The position numbers and the translations under genes are program-made. This document shows, piece by piece, positions 17,130 through 29,711 of a stretch of 64,000 bases of DNA. The notes beneath the pieces were generated by a model, which saw only the letters and a list, made by a program, of their open reading frames with translations, made no database searches and was not told the DNA's origin. Numbering within the stretch: position 1 is the stretch's first letter; each line of letters opens with the position of its first letter. The DNA is taken from the NCBI RefSeq assembly GCF_003664005.1, contig NZ_RCCJ01000001.1, positions 620,001 to 684,000 of the forward strand. The letters run 5' to 3'. This DNA comes from Hydrogenivirga caldilitoris (lineage in GTDB: Bacteria; Aquificota; Aquificia; Aquificales; Aquificaceae).

Positions 17130-18350
17130 ATGAGCAGGGGTGAGCTTATCCATTTTTTTCTCTTCATAGCTGTAGCTTTGATAGCTTACAATAGGGCGAA
17201 CCTCCCGGACTTTAAAGAGAAAGAGGTTTACATGAGGGGAATCGTTGTGGGAGACATAATGAACGAGTCGGGCTACACGGCAACCAGGATAAGAGTTGAG
17301 GAGAGCGAGATAGAAGATATTGAAGGTAGAAAGGCTCTTTTGAAGGTTTACGGATACCTGCCTCCTGATATCAGGAGGCTTTCCTTACTTGGGAATGTGA
17401 GTGTGAAAAATAACAGGGTCTATGTTTACGCCAAAAGCAGTGATATTGAGTTCTTACCTCTGAAGAAAGGTTTAAGGGAGACCCTTATGGAGCGGTATTC
17501 CAATGTATCAATGGATAAGAGCATGGTCCCTCTTGGGCTTTCCTTTCTCTTTGGGGAGCCAAGGGAACTTCTCCCCTCAAGAGTTCAGAGAGACTTCCTG
17601 AGTACAGGTCTTGTGCACCTTCTTGTGGTGAGTGGTCTTCACGTCGGAATGGTTGCTCTCGTGCTGACAAAGATGTTGCCAAGGTTCTGGGGTATGAAGC
17701 TTGCCCTCTCAGGTGTAATTTTGTACGCTCTTTTTGTGGTACCTCATGAGCCTCCTGTCTTGAGGGCGTCTTTCATGTTCTCCATAGCCTTGCTCATATA
17801 CCTGTCCTTTTACCGTCCTAACATGCTCGCTGTACTTCTATTCTCCGGAACCGTCATGCTGCTGCTATACCCCTATTATCTGTTTTCTTACTCCTTCTGG
17901 CTCTCCTTTGTGGCTACCGCTTACATAATCCTCACCTTAAGAGAGCTTGAAGCCGGCAGTGGGGTGAAAACCTTACTGGTTTCAGCCTCTGCCTTTACAG
18001 GGGTCGCACCTCTGGTCAGCACCTTTTCCGGAGTATCCCCGATGTCGGTTCTCCTGACACCCTTGCTGACACCGGTAGTCATACTTTACTCCCTGTTAGG
18101 AGTTTTATCCCTCATGACTCTTATGAGCTTCCCGCCCTTTGTTGACCTCTTTAATCTTACGGGACACCTATTTGGAGGTATAGTCAGATTCGCCTCCTCA
18201 CTTTCTTTGAACCTTTATCCAAACATAGGCTTTTACGAAGCGACCTTTCTCGTCCTGTTTGGGTTGGTCTCTTTACACAACCTGAGAGGCTACTCAAAAA
18301 CCATACCCTTGATAGCGATAAACCTGTGGTTGTTGGTGAGGTCTGTTTAA
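17130..18350 (+). CDS. comEC: ComEC/Rec2-type DNA uptake channel (transmembrane half only)
   Basis: Inner-membrane DNA-uptake protein of 406 residues. An N-terminal membrane segment is followed by an OB-like periplasmic domain (about 30-110), and then by the Competence domain with many membrane helices and the hallmark HLLVVSGLHVGMVALVL (about 160-177). Full ComEC proteins carry a C-terminal metallo-beta-lactamase-like domain; this one stops after the membrane region. An exported stand-alone lactamase-fold protein is encoded at 29684-30499 and could supply the missing half. A 25-codon GTG frame (17066-17143) spans the comM junction and overlaps this start; I see no family for it. Confidence 0.87.
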   Translation: MSRGELIHFFLFIAVALIAYNRANLPDFKEKEVYMRGIVVGDIMNESGYTATRIRVEESEIEDIEGRKALLKVYGYLPPDIRRLSLLGNVSVKNNRVYVYAKSSDIEFLPLKKGLRETLMERYSNVSMDKSMVPLGLSFLFGEPRELLPSRVQRDFLSTGLVHLLVVSGLHVGMVALVLTKMLPRFWGMKLALSGVILYALFVVPHEPPVLRASFMFSIALLIYLSFYRPNMLAVLLFSGTVMLLLYPYYLFSYSFWLSFVATAYIILTLRELEAGSGVKTLLVSASAFTGVAPLVSTFSGVSPMSVLLTPLLTPVVILYSLLGVLSLMTLMSFPPFVDLFNLTGHLFGGIVRFASSLSLNLYPNIGFYEATFLVLFGLVSLHNLRGYSKTIPLIAINLWLLVRSV

Positions 18351-18378
18351 CTTGAGTGTACCTTTATCAAGCCAGATC

Positions 18379-18419
18379 GTGAAAATTCCCTTGTATCTTA
18401 GGGTTTAAATGTCTATAAT
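18379..18419 (+). promoter_or_regulatory. Promoter of manC with shared upstream element
   Basis: TTGTAT (18391-18396) and TATAAT (18414-18419) are separated by 17 bases. The 15-mer GTGAAAATTCCCTTG (18379-18393) overlaps the -35 box exactly as in the promoter at 13296-13336. The predicted start of transcription is near 18426, which leaves a leader of about 130 bases before manC (18556). The leader includes a run CTTCTTACAAAAAGGGTAAGAAG with complementary ends CTTCTTAC / GTAAGAAG (18478-18500), so it can fold and may be regulatory. Confidence 0.55.
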
Positions 18420-18555
18420 TTTTACGAGTTGGGGGTGAATTCTGTCTTTACAAAAATCCTCAAATAAGACTAATGCTCTTCTTACAAAAAGGGTAAGAAG
18501 TCAGGAAGCTATTAAGGGAGTTTATTTTGCACTCAGAAGGGTCGGAAGATAAAGT

Positions 18556-22467
<3,912 letters not shown>

Positions 22468-22469
22468 AC

Positions 22470-23879
22470 ATGATAACACAAGTAATAAATAAAATAAACA
22501 ACGATATACACCTAAAAGAACTTTTAAAGGGTTCTTCTATTGCATTTGTTTTAAAAATAGTTGGAATAATAGCTGGATATATTTTCACTCTTTTAATTAC
22601 CCGTGGATACGGTGCAGAGGCTATGGGTATTTTTGCTCTTTCTTTTACGCTCCTTCAATTTTCTTCAGTTATTGGAAGGCTTGGAATGGATACGGCACTT
22701 TTAAGATTTACAGCTGAGTATTCATCTCAGGAAAAATGGGAAGTAGTAAAAGATATATACAAGAAAGCTATAAAATTAGTTTTGCCTTTTTCCATAATTT
22801 TATCAATAGTAGTTTTTTTCTTATCTGGATACATAGCAGAGTTTGTATTCAAAAAGCCACATCTTGAGCCGTATTTTAAAATAGCCTCTCTTGGGATAGT
22901 TCCTTTTGTTTTACTCTTTATTCATACAGAAAGTCTAAGAGGACTAAAAAAAATAAAAGAGTATATGTTTCTGCAACAAGCAGGAATATTTATATTAGCT
23001 TCTATTCTACTTGGATTTATAACACTATTAATAAACCAATTAACTAATTTACCAATAAACCAAATACCAATTTTAGTATGTATATTTTCGGTTTTTATAA
23101 TTTCAACGGTAGCTTTTTGCTTCTGGAAAAAGCAATTAACTATTCTATCAATTAACAAATACACAAATAAGCAGATTAACCAATTAACTAATCAACCAAT
23201 TAGCCAATCAACCAACAAACTATTATCCTATTCCACGATCCTTTCAGTTTCAATTCCAATGCTTTTTTCAAGTTCTTTAGCATTGATTATGGGATGGACT
23301 GATACCATAATGTTAGGAATGTTTAGAACAGAAGAAGAAGTTGGAATATATAACGTAGCTCTAAGGGTATCCATGATAACAAGCATTACACTAATGGCAA
23401 TAAACACAATAGCAGCACCAAAATTTGCTGAGTTTTGGGGAAAGGGTGATATAAAAGGGCTTGCAAAAGTAGCACAGCAGTCAACAAAGTTGATTTTTTG
23501 GACTTCTCTTCCTATATTATTGTTGTTTTTAATCTTTTCAAAGGCAATTCTTGGGATATTTGGAGAAGAATTTAAAGCAGGGGCAGTGGCATTAATGATT
23601 TTAACAATTGGGCAGTTTGTGAATGCAGCTGCTGGGAGTGTTGGATATATACTGCAAATGACAGGGCATCAACAATTTCATCAAAATGTGGTGTTAATAG
23701 GAGCTATTTTGAATATAATTTTAAATTGGTTATTAATTCCAATATATGGGATAATTGGGGCTGCTATTGCAAGTTCAATTAGTATGATTTTTTGGAATGT
23801 TATTTTTTCTGTAAAAATTAAAAAAAGAATATTAAATAAATGGATATTTTATTTTCCATTTTTACATAAGGAGGTGTAA
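22470..23879 (+). CDS. Polysaccharide flippase (Wzx / MATE-like)
   Basis: Integral membrane protein of 469 residues with about 12-14 hydrophobic helices and the typical Wzx opening (SSIAFVLKIVGIIAGYIFTL). It should flip undecaprenyl-linked repeat units across the inner membrane. Residues about 185-250 contain an unusual loop of Asn/Gln/Thr-rich near-repeats (NQLTNLPINQ, KQINQLTNQPISQSTNK) encoded by degenerate tandem DNA repeats. This gene starts the A+T-rich block; base composition changes abruptly within a few codons of the cysQ end, pointing to horizontal acquisition. The start follows cysQ by 2 bases; the stop overlaps the next ATG. Confidence 0.85.
   Translation: MITQVINKINNDIHLKELLKGSSIAFVLKIVGIIAGYIFTLLITRGYGAEAMGIFALSFTLLQFSSVIGRLGMDTALLRFTAEYSSQEKWEVVKDIYKKAIKLVLPFSIILSIVVFFLSGYIAEFVFKKPHLEPYFKIASLGIVPFVLLFIHTESLRGLKKIKEYMFLQQAGIFILASILLGFITLLINQLTNLPINQIPILVCIFSVFIISTVAFCFWKKQLTILSINKYTNKQINQLTNQPISQSTNKLLSYSTILSVSIPMLFSSSLALIMGWTDTIMLGMFRTEEEVGIYNVALRVSMITSITLMAINTIAAPKFAEFWGKGDIKGLAKVAQQSTKLIFWTSLPILLLFLIFSKAILGIFGEEFKAGAVALMILTIGQFVNAAAGSVGYILQMTGHQQFHQNVVLIGAILNIILNWLLIPIYGIIGAAIASSISMIFWNVIFSVKIKKRILNKWIFYFPFLHKEV
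23028..23222 (+). repeat. Degenerate tandem repeats of an AACCAATTAACTA-like unit
   Basis: Two clusters of short near-repeats (about 23028-23075 and 23143-23222) built from variants of accaattaact / aaccaattag / caaccaac. They are in frame inside the flippase gene and encode the NQLTN-like loop. Such runs are prone to slippage and could vary in copy number between strains. The unit is imperfect, so exact boundaries are approximate. Confidence 0.6.
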
Positions 23880-24802
23880 TGAAAAATAAAATAAAAGTAA
23901 TTTATATTGCTGGAGAGGGAAGAAGTGGTAGTACTTTATTAGAAAGGATATTAGGGCAACATCCGGATATTTTCGCAGCAGGAGAATTAATTCATATATG
24001 GGAAAGAAGTTTCATAGAAAATCAGTTATGTAGTTGCGGAAAATCTTTTTCAGATTGTGATGTATGGCAAAGAATTACAGAAAATTTTGTGTCAAATATA
24101 AAAACTTTTGAGCCAAAAGAAATAATAAAAGCTATTGAGAATACATCTCGAATGAGACATTATCTTTTAGGAAAGAATTTAAAAAATAAAGATTCTGTTT
24201 TTTTAAATGATGTTTATTATAATTTGTATAATGCTATAAAACGGTATACAAATAAGGATTTTATTATAGACGCATCTAAACATCCAGTATTTGCTCATAT
24301 CCTAACTCAAAATACAAAGATCAACTTATATGTTATTCATTTAATTCGTGATGCTCGAGGTGTTGCTTATTCTTGGAATAAAAAAAAGATAAGACCAGAA
24401 ATAATTGGAAAAATTGAATATATGCCTCGCTATTCAATTTTTAGAAGTGCTATTTATTGGAATTTAATTAAAAAAGTGGCTTTAAATTTAAAAGGAAAAA
24501 CGAATTATATTCAAATAAGATATGAAGATTTAGTTAAATATCCAGAAAAAACATTAAAAGAAATATTTAACTTTTTAGGTGTTAAAAATAACTTAGATAA
24601 TTTTGTGGATAGGTCAAATGGTAAAGTTTTTGTAAACTTACAAACTAATCATACAGTTTCTGGAAATCCATTTAGATTTAAAACAGGTAATGTAGAATTA
24701 AAGCCAGATCAAAGCTGGCAAAATTCTTTTCCATTTTATAAAAAATTTATAGTAACTTTATTAACATATCCTTATTTAAAGAAATTTGGATACATAAAAT
24801 GA
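23879..24802 (+). CDS. PAPS-dependent sulfotransferase
   Basis: Sulfotransferase-family protein of 307 residues that should move the sulfuryl group of PAPS to a hydroxyl of a carbohydrate. The 5'-phosphosulfate-binding loop GEGRSGSTLLERIL is at residues 10-23, and the 3'-phosphate motif LIRDARGVAYSWNKK is near 160. Three Cys in CSCGKSFSDCDVW (about 52-64) resemble a motif seen in many carbohydrate sulfotransferases. It is A+T-rich like its neighbours, and it starts inside the stop codon of the flippase gene. With Sat/APS kinase and CysQ immediately upstream, sulfation of the polysaccharide repeat is the simplest role. Acceptor is unknown. Confidence 0.88.
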   Translation: MKNKIKVIYIAGEGRSGSTLLERILGQHPDIFAAGELIHIWERSFIENQLCSCGKSFSDCDVWQRITENFVSNIKTFEPKEIIKAIENTSRMRHYLLGKNLKNKDSVFLNDVYYNLYNAIKRYTNKDFIIDASKHPVFAHILTQNTKINLYVIHLIRDARGVAYSWNKKKIRPEIIGKIEYMPRYSIFRSAIYWNLIKKVALNLKGKTNYIQIRYEDLVKYPEKTLKEIFNFLGVKNNLDNFVDRSNGKVFVNLQTNHTVSGNPFRFKTGNVELKPDQSWQNSFPFYKKFIVTLLTYPYLKKFGYIK

Positions 24803-24809
24803 GGTTCCC

Positions 24810-25625
24810 ATGATGAAAAGTGATATTTTAATAATAATTCCACATTATAATAACTTGAAAGGCTTAGAAAAATCTTTAGCATCTATTTCGAATATAGAAC
24901 CTGTAGATGTGTTAATTATTGATGACGGCAGTAATGAGGAAAATAAACCTGATTGTAAAGAACTGAAAAACAAATATAAAAATATAAATAGCCTTTATTG
25001 CTTGATCAATGATAAAAATAGAGGTATAGAATATGTTCTTAATGATGGTTTAAAATATGCTTTAAAACATGATTATAAATATATAGCAAGATTAGATTGT
25101 GGGGATATTTGTTGTCCAGAGAGATTCAGAATTCAAAAAGAATTTTTAGATAAAAATCCAGAGATATATTTAGTAGGTTCATATGTTGAAATAGTTGATA
25201 CTAAAGGGAATACACTTTTTATTTATAAGCCCCCTATTATACATGATGAAATAAGAAAAAAAATGTGTATTAATAATGTCTTTATTCATCCCTCCGTTAT
25301 GTTTAGAAAAGAAGTTATAGAAGAAGTAGGATTTTATCCTCTTAACTATAAATACGCTGAAGATTATGCTTTTTTTTATAAAATTGTAAAAAACTTAAAA
25401 GTAGCAAATATAAATAAAGTTCTTTTAAAATACGAAGTTAATCCTACAGGAATATCTTTAAGTAAAAGAAAAATACAATTAAAAAGTAGGATAAAAGTGA
25501 TTTTAGACTTTTGTGATTTTTCTTGGATAAAGGCATATAGCCTGATCAGAAATTCTATTATGTTTATTGTCCCTTACCCAATTATTTTGGGAATAAAAAG
25601 AATCCTTCTTGATCGCACGGAATGA
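24810..25625 (+). CDS. Glycosyltransferase family 2
   Basis: GT-A fold transferase of 271 residues adding one sugar to the lipid-linked repeat unit on the cytosolic side. The opening ILIIIPHYNNLKGLEKSL and VLIIDDGSNEENK (nucleotide-sugar Asp) are typical. The metal-binding region reads IARLDCGDICCPERFRIQ, i.e. D-x-G-D instead of the more usual DxDD. Amphipathic helices at the end may touch the membrane. The ATG at 24810 or the adjacent one at 24813 could be used. It ends 4 bases inside the Wzy-like gene. Sugar specificity cannot be told. Confidence 0.88.
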   Translation: MMKSDILIIIPHYNNLKGLEKSLASISNIEPVDVLIIDDGSNEENKPDCKELKNKYKNINSLYCLINDKNRGIEYVLNDGLKYALKHDYKYIARLDCGDICCPERFRIQKEFLDKNPEIYLVGSYVEIVDTKGNTLFIYKPPIIHDEIRKKMCINNVFIHPSVMFRKEVIEEVGFYPLNYKYAEDYAFFYKIVKNLKVANINKVLLKYEVNPTGISLSKRKIQLKSRIKVILDFCDFSWIKAYSLIRNSIMFIVPYPIILGIKRILLDRTE

Positions 25626-26749
25626 AGATTTATATCTTTTACTCCATATTATTAATGTTTTTGTTTTTTAAATTAAGGATATATGAGAATGTTCATATAG
25701 GTTATTTTCTAGTGCCAGTTTATGTACTATTGGGATTTAAAGTATCAAAACCATTAGTTAAATTAAATCTATTTAACATATTCTTTTTAACAATTATTGT
25801 AACTTCTATTATAGCTTATTTTACTTATGGATTTGATAAGTCTATTGTAGGTATTTTTGCTATTTTAGCAGGATTTTACGTAGGTTACTTTTCATATAAA
25901 TATACGATTAGTAATTTAGATAAATTTATTAAATATACAACTTTATTATTTTTTCTTTTATTTTATATCAGAAATATTATTTATTATAAAGATGTATCAA
26001 ATCTCATATTTAAAGGAAGAGCATATGTATCTGATAGTTTCTACTTTATTACTAATGGGGGTCATAACATAGAATGCACTGTGTTAGCTTTTATAACTAT
26101 GCTTCAAAAGAATAAATTTCTTTTTTGGTTTTCTTTTTTTCATGTACTATTCTTTAGTTTAGTATGGGGAAGTAGAGCAGGATTATTACTTACAATTTTT
26201 GCTCTAATATATAGATATATCGCTACTCATGATATAAAATTCATAACTTTTGTAAAAATAACATTTTCTTTTATAATCCTTTCATTTATACTTTTTTTAT
26301 TAGCACAAAATTTGCCGGAAAATAATGCTTTAAATAGATTTTTTAGTATAGAAAAGGAATTTGAATATGGAGAAGAAGGTATAGGGAGAATAGGTTTTTA
26401 CTTAGGTAGTATTTATCTGTTACAGGATAATATTTTTGGTTACGGTGTTGCAAATGCAGTTAGAATTATGTCCGAATGTACCGGAATAATGTATAAAGAA
26501 AATAATGTACACAATATATATCTTCAGTACCTTTTAGACGGTGGTATCCAATCTTTTATTTTATCGGTTTTAATTTTTCTGTACATCTCACACTATACTT
26601 ATAAGGATAGATTTAGATTTCCACCTCTTAGAATAGCGTTTAGTTATTTATTAATAGGTATAATTCAATTCACTGGTTATGATTTACTTGGGTGGTTTTT
26701 TATTGGTTATAGTTATGCGTACATAAAAAAAATTAAATTTAAGAGGTAA
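25622..26749 (+). CDS. Wzy-like O-antigen/polysaccharide polymerase (or ligase)
   Basis: Very hydrophobic protein of 375 residues with about 10 membrane helices and one large periplasmic loop. The loop region contains WGSRAGLLLT and later ENNVHNIYLQYLLDGG; the Arg-containing GSRxG segment and the HNxYLQ motif are characteristic of the Wzy/WaaL superfamily. Located between two glycosyltransferase genes and in the same operon as a flippase, it most probably polymerises the repeat units. Codon use is extremely A+T-rich. Polymerase versus ligase cannot be separated by sequence alone. Confidence 0.78.
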   Translation: MKIYIFYSILLMFLFFKLRIYENVHIGYFLVPVYVLLGFKVSKPLVKLNLFNIFFLTIIVTSIIAYFTYGFDKSIVGIFAILAGFYVGYFSYKYTISNLDKFIKYTTLLFFLLFYIRNIIYYKDVSNLIFKGRAYVSDSFYFITNGGHNIECTVLAFITMLQKNKFLFWFSFFHVLFFSLVWGSRAGLLLTIFALIYRYIATHDIKFITFVKITFSFIILSFILFLLAQNLPENNALNRFFSIEKEFEYGEEGIGRIGFYLGSIYLLQDNIFGYGVANAVRIMSECTGIMYKENNVHNIYLQYLLDGGIQSFILSVLIFLYISHYTYKDRFRFPPLRIAFSYLLIGIIQFTGYDLLGWFFIGYSYAYIKKIKFKR

Positions 26750-26751
26750 AA

Positions 26752-27585
26752 ATGGAAAAAATTTCTGTCTTAATGTCTATTTATAATAAAGAAAAAAAAG
26801 AATATTTTAGGCAAAGTATTGAAAGTTTATTAAAACAAGAATATCCATTTGATGAAATTGTTTTAGTAATAGATGGTCCTTTACCTAAAGATTTATATGA
26901 AGAAATTGAAACACAAAAATCTTTACTAAAAGATAAACTTGTATTAGTTAAAAACAAAGAAAATTTAGGATTAGCTAAATCCTTAAATATAGGAATAAGG
27001 TATTGTAAGAACGAATATATAGCAAGAATGGATACTGATGATATTTCATTACCCTATCGTTTTAGAATTCAATTAGATTTTTTAAAGAAAAATCCTGGAT
27101 ATTCTCTTGTGGGAGCATGGTATGACATCTATGATGAAAATATGAAAAATTATATTTCAACAAGAAAAGTCCCCGAAACCTTTGAAGAAATTAAAAAATT
27201 TGCAAAAAAAAGAACACCTATAAATCATCCTACTATTATGTTTAAAAAAAGTGATATTCTGAAAATTGGTGGGTACCCTGAAAATGTAGGCAGATTTGAA
27301 GACTGGGGACTTGCTCTTAAGTTGATTAAAAATAATATGTTAATTTATAACATTCCTATTTCAGTTTTACATTTTCGTTCAAGTATAGAACAAATGCTGA
27401 GAAGGGGTGGCATTCCCTATTTAATTGAAGAGATGAGTGTGCTTTATAAATTTAAAGAAGCAGGTTTTTTTTCTAATTTGGATTTTTATAGGAATATTCT
27501 TGTCAGGACCCCTATTAGGGTTTTACCTAAATCTATCAGATATGAAATTTATAAAAGATTTATATGGAAAAATGATATTTTCTAA
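26752..27585 (+). CDS. Glycosyltransferase family 2
   Basis: A second GT-A glycosyltransferase, 277 residues. It has ISVLMSIYNKEKKEYFRQS at the start, VLVIDGPLP, then a canonical metal motif ARMDTDDISLPYRFRIQ, and a later INHPTIMFKKSDILKIGGYP with GRFEDWGLALKL, which marks the acceptor side. It resembles the other GT2 in the operon (24810) over its whole length, so the pair may have arisen by duplication. It is the last gene of the A+T-rich block; 190 bases of non-coding DNA follow. Confidence 0.88.
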   Translation: MEKISVLMSIYNKEKKEYFRQSIESLLKQEYPFDEIVLVIDGPLPKDLYEEIETQKSLLKDKLVLVKNKENLGLAKSLNIGIRYCKNEYIARMDTDDISLPYRFRIQLDFLKKNPGYSLVGAWYDIYDENMKNYISTRKVPETFEEIKKFAKKRTPINHPTIMFKKSDILKIGGYPENVGRFEDWGLALKLIKNNMLIYNIPISVLHFRSSIEQMLRRGGIPYLIEEMSVLYKFKEAGFFSNLDFYRNILVRTPIRVLPKSIRYEIYKRFIWKNDIF

Positions 27586-27775
27586 AGCTATAAATAATAA
27601 ATGCTAGTAACCACGGGGTCGGGGTCTTATGTTAGCATATGACTTGGAGAAAAAAAGCATATTAATTGTTAATCATATTTCAAAGAACAAACTATACAGA
27701 AGCAAGACAATGGTTGGAATTAAAAATAAAAACTAGTTTTGTGTAAAAACCAGATATAATTTGGATAAAACGTGC
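27586..27775 (+). promoter_or_regulatory. Intergenic region with the wbaP promoter
   Basis: This gap closes the A+T-rich block. It contains the short G-rich direct repeat ggggtc-ggggtc (27616-27627), a 35-codon open frame (27629-27736) that resembles nothing I know, and TATAAT at 27755-27760. The -10 box ends 15 bases before ATG 27776, so the WbaP message has a leader of only about 8 bases. No convincing -35 box is seen. Confidence 0.4.
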
Positions 27776-29206
27776 ATGAGCAAAAACATAAAAATATCTG
27801 TCTTTTTGCTTATAACGGACTTGTTGGCGTATTATCTGTCTTTAGTCTTATCTTTTTTTGCTCGCAAAAATTTAAATCAATTGCCATTAGGTATAACCCA
27901 GTTTGATATTCCTTTCATTAACTTTATTAGTTTGTGGTGGGTACCTTTCATATTTATCTTCTTCATAGCCTATGAAAAACTCTATGTAAAAAGATACCCC
28001 TTTTGGGATGAGGCAAGGGAACTTTTAAAGGCACTCACGATAGCTACCGTTGTAATCTTTGCAGTGGTATCCCTTGGTAAGATAACTGAAAGTATATCAA
28101 GGTTAACCATTCTTATGCTCTGGGGCTATAGCATTTTTGTGTTTCCTGTATTTAGGCTCTTTGGAAAGAAGCTCCTTTACAACCTCGGTGTGTGGAGGAA
28201 AAACCTTCTTATAATAGGTGCCGGTGAGGCGGGCAAAAACACTGCTGAGGGACTTTCTCAGGACAAGCATCTGGGTTACGAGATAATAGGATTTTTAGAC
28301 GACTATAAGGAAGGTGTCGTTGAAGTGGGAAACAGTAGAGTTCCTATATTAGGCAAGCTTACTGACTTTAAAAACCTCGTTGAAGAAATGAATATAGATA
28401 CTGTTGTGATAGCGATACCGTCTATGGATAGGGAGAGGTTATCTGCTCTTGCGAACTATGTTCACAGGTATGTGCGTAGGATATTTATTGTTCCCGACCT
28501 TAAGGGAATAGCCCTCCTGAATAGCGAGCTTTACCACCTATTTGTGCAGCAACTGTTTCTCATAAAGATAAACAATAACCTAGATTCACAGCTCAACCAA
28601 GTTTTGAAGCGAGCTTTTGACCTATGCCTTTCTATCCTGATGCTTCCCGCTCTTCTACCGCTCATAGGGATTATAGGTATTCTTATAAAGCTGGATTCGC
28701 CTGGTCCTATATTTTTTACACATGAGAGAATTGGTAGAAATGGAAAACCCATAAAGGTCATAAAGTTCCGCAGCATGTATATTGATGCAGAGAAGAGGCT
28801 AAAAAGAATATTAGAAGAGGACCCAAAGGCGAGAACAGAATGGGAAAAATTCTTTAAACTAAAAAATGACCCCCGCGTGACAAAAATCGGCAAGTTTCTG
28901 AGGAAAACCTCTCTGGATGAGCTCCCACAAATTTTCAACGTTCTTAAGGGAGATATGAGCCTAGTTGGTCCCAGACCAGTTTTAAAGGAAGAACTTGATA
29001 AATACTACCGTGAGTATTCTGACTACTACTATATGGTTAGACCAGGAATTACGGGACTCTGGCAGGTAAGCGGACGAAGCAATACAGATTATGGACTGAG
29101 GGTTGAGCTTGACACCTGGTATGTTTTAAATTGGTCCCTGTGGCTGGATATAGTCATACTGTTCAAGACCGTTAAGGTCGTGCTCAGAAGGGAGGGAGCG
29201 TACTAA
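27776..29206 (+). CDS. WbaP-type undecaprenyl-phosphate sugar-1-phosphate transferase
   Basis: Polyprenyl-phosphate glycosyl-1-phosphate transferase that starts repeat-unit assembly on undecaprenyl phosphate, about 476 residues. The N-terminal 120 residues hold four membrane helices, then a Rossmann-like CoA-binding domain (LLIIGAGEAGKNTAE, about 145). The C-terminal catalytic domain has HERIGRNGKPIKVIKFRSM, TSLDELPQIFNVLKGDMSLVG and RPGITGLWQVSGRS. I prefer ATG 27776 to the TTG 15 bases upstream because that TTG abuts the TATAAT box. Composition returns to that of the host genome. Galactose or glucose donor is likely; GalE is encoded downstream. Confidence 0.9.
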   Translation: MSKNIKISVFLLITDLLAYYLSLVLSFFARKNLNQLPLGITQFDIPFINFISLWWVPFIFIFFIAYEKLYVKRYPFWDEARELLKALTIATVVIFAVVSLGKITESISRLTILMLWGYSIFVFPVFRLFGKKLLYNLGVWRKNLLIIGAGEAGKNTAEGLSQDKHLGYEIIGFLDDYKEGVVEVGNSRVPILGKLTDFKNLVEEMNIDTVVIAIPSMDRERLSALANYVHRYVRRIFIVPDLKGIALLNSELYHLFVQQLFLIKINNNLDSQLNQVLKRAFDLCLSILMLPALLPLIGIIGILIKLDSPGPIFFTHERIGRNGKPIKVIKFRSMYIDAEKRLKRILEEDPKARTEWEKFFKLKNDPRVTKIGKFLRKTSLDELPQIFNVLKGDMSLVGPRPVLKEELDKYYREYSDYYYMVRPGITGLWQVSGRSNTDYGLRVELDTWYVLNWSLWLDIVILFKTVKVVLRREGAY

Positions 29207-29210
29207 ATCA

Positions 29211-29711
29211 ATGAGCTCAAAAAAGCTCTGGATTATAATAACCCTATATATAGTTTTCATATACACCACCCTACCCCTTGCAAGACTTTTTCTAAACGCA
29301 CTCTACAATACCTTAGGTAAAACCACCCTCAGTCTCTTTACAAACCTTGTCCTCGCCGGTATATTCTTTTACGTCGTTTTAAAGCTTTACAGAAGAAAGG
29401 GAAAGAGAGCGCTAATCTATACACTGGCGGGGACACTTCTCCTTGGCTTTATAGTAACGAGCTTGGAGAGACCGGAGGAGAGGATTCACTTCCTTGAGTA
29501 CGGAGTTCTGGGCTTTCTTTTTGTAAAAGCTTTTAACTCTACCGACTTCAGGGCTCTCACGGTATCTGTACTTCTTGCATCCGGGGTAGGTGTTCTTGAT
29601 GAAGTTATACAGGGGTTTCTTCCCAATAGAGTGGGTGATATAAGAGACGCCTTTATGAACGTAGCTGGAGGGTTCTTGGGGGTATGGTTCGCAAGATTTT
29701 ATTACTCCTGA
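29211..29711 (+). CDS. VanZ-like membrane protein
   Basis: Membrane protein of 166 residues with four predicted helices and the VanZ-family core. Key pieces are HFLEYGVLGFL (the conserved His/Glu in a membrane helix) and DEVIQGFLPNRVGDIRDAF near the C-terminus, then a final Gly-rich helix. VanZ-family function outside vancomycin/teicoplanin resistance is not established. Four bases follow the wbaP stop, and its last 28 bases overlap the lactamase-fold gene, so it belongs to the WbaP operon. Confidence 0.8.
   Translation: MSSKKLWIIITLYIVFIYTTLPLARLFLNALYNTLGKTTLSLFTNLVLAGIFFYVVLKLYRRKGKRALIYTLAGTLLLGFIVTSLERPEERIHFLEYGVLGFLFVKAFNSTDFRALTVSVLLASGVGVLDEVIQGFLPNRVGDIRDAFMNVAGGFLGVWFARFYYS

Noticed and set aside
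17066-17143. 25-codon GTG frame between comM and comEC
   Set aside because: A faint likeness to the start of exonuclease VII large subunit is not enough to call a gene or pseudogene.
27629-27736. 35-codon frame between the last GT2 gene and wbaP
   Set aside because: Too short and without similarity I can name; noted only within the intergenic entry.
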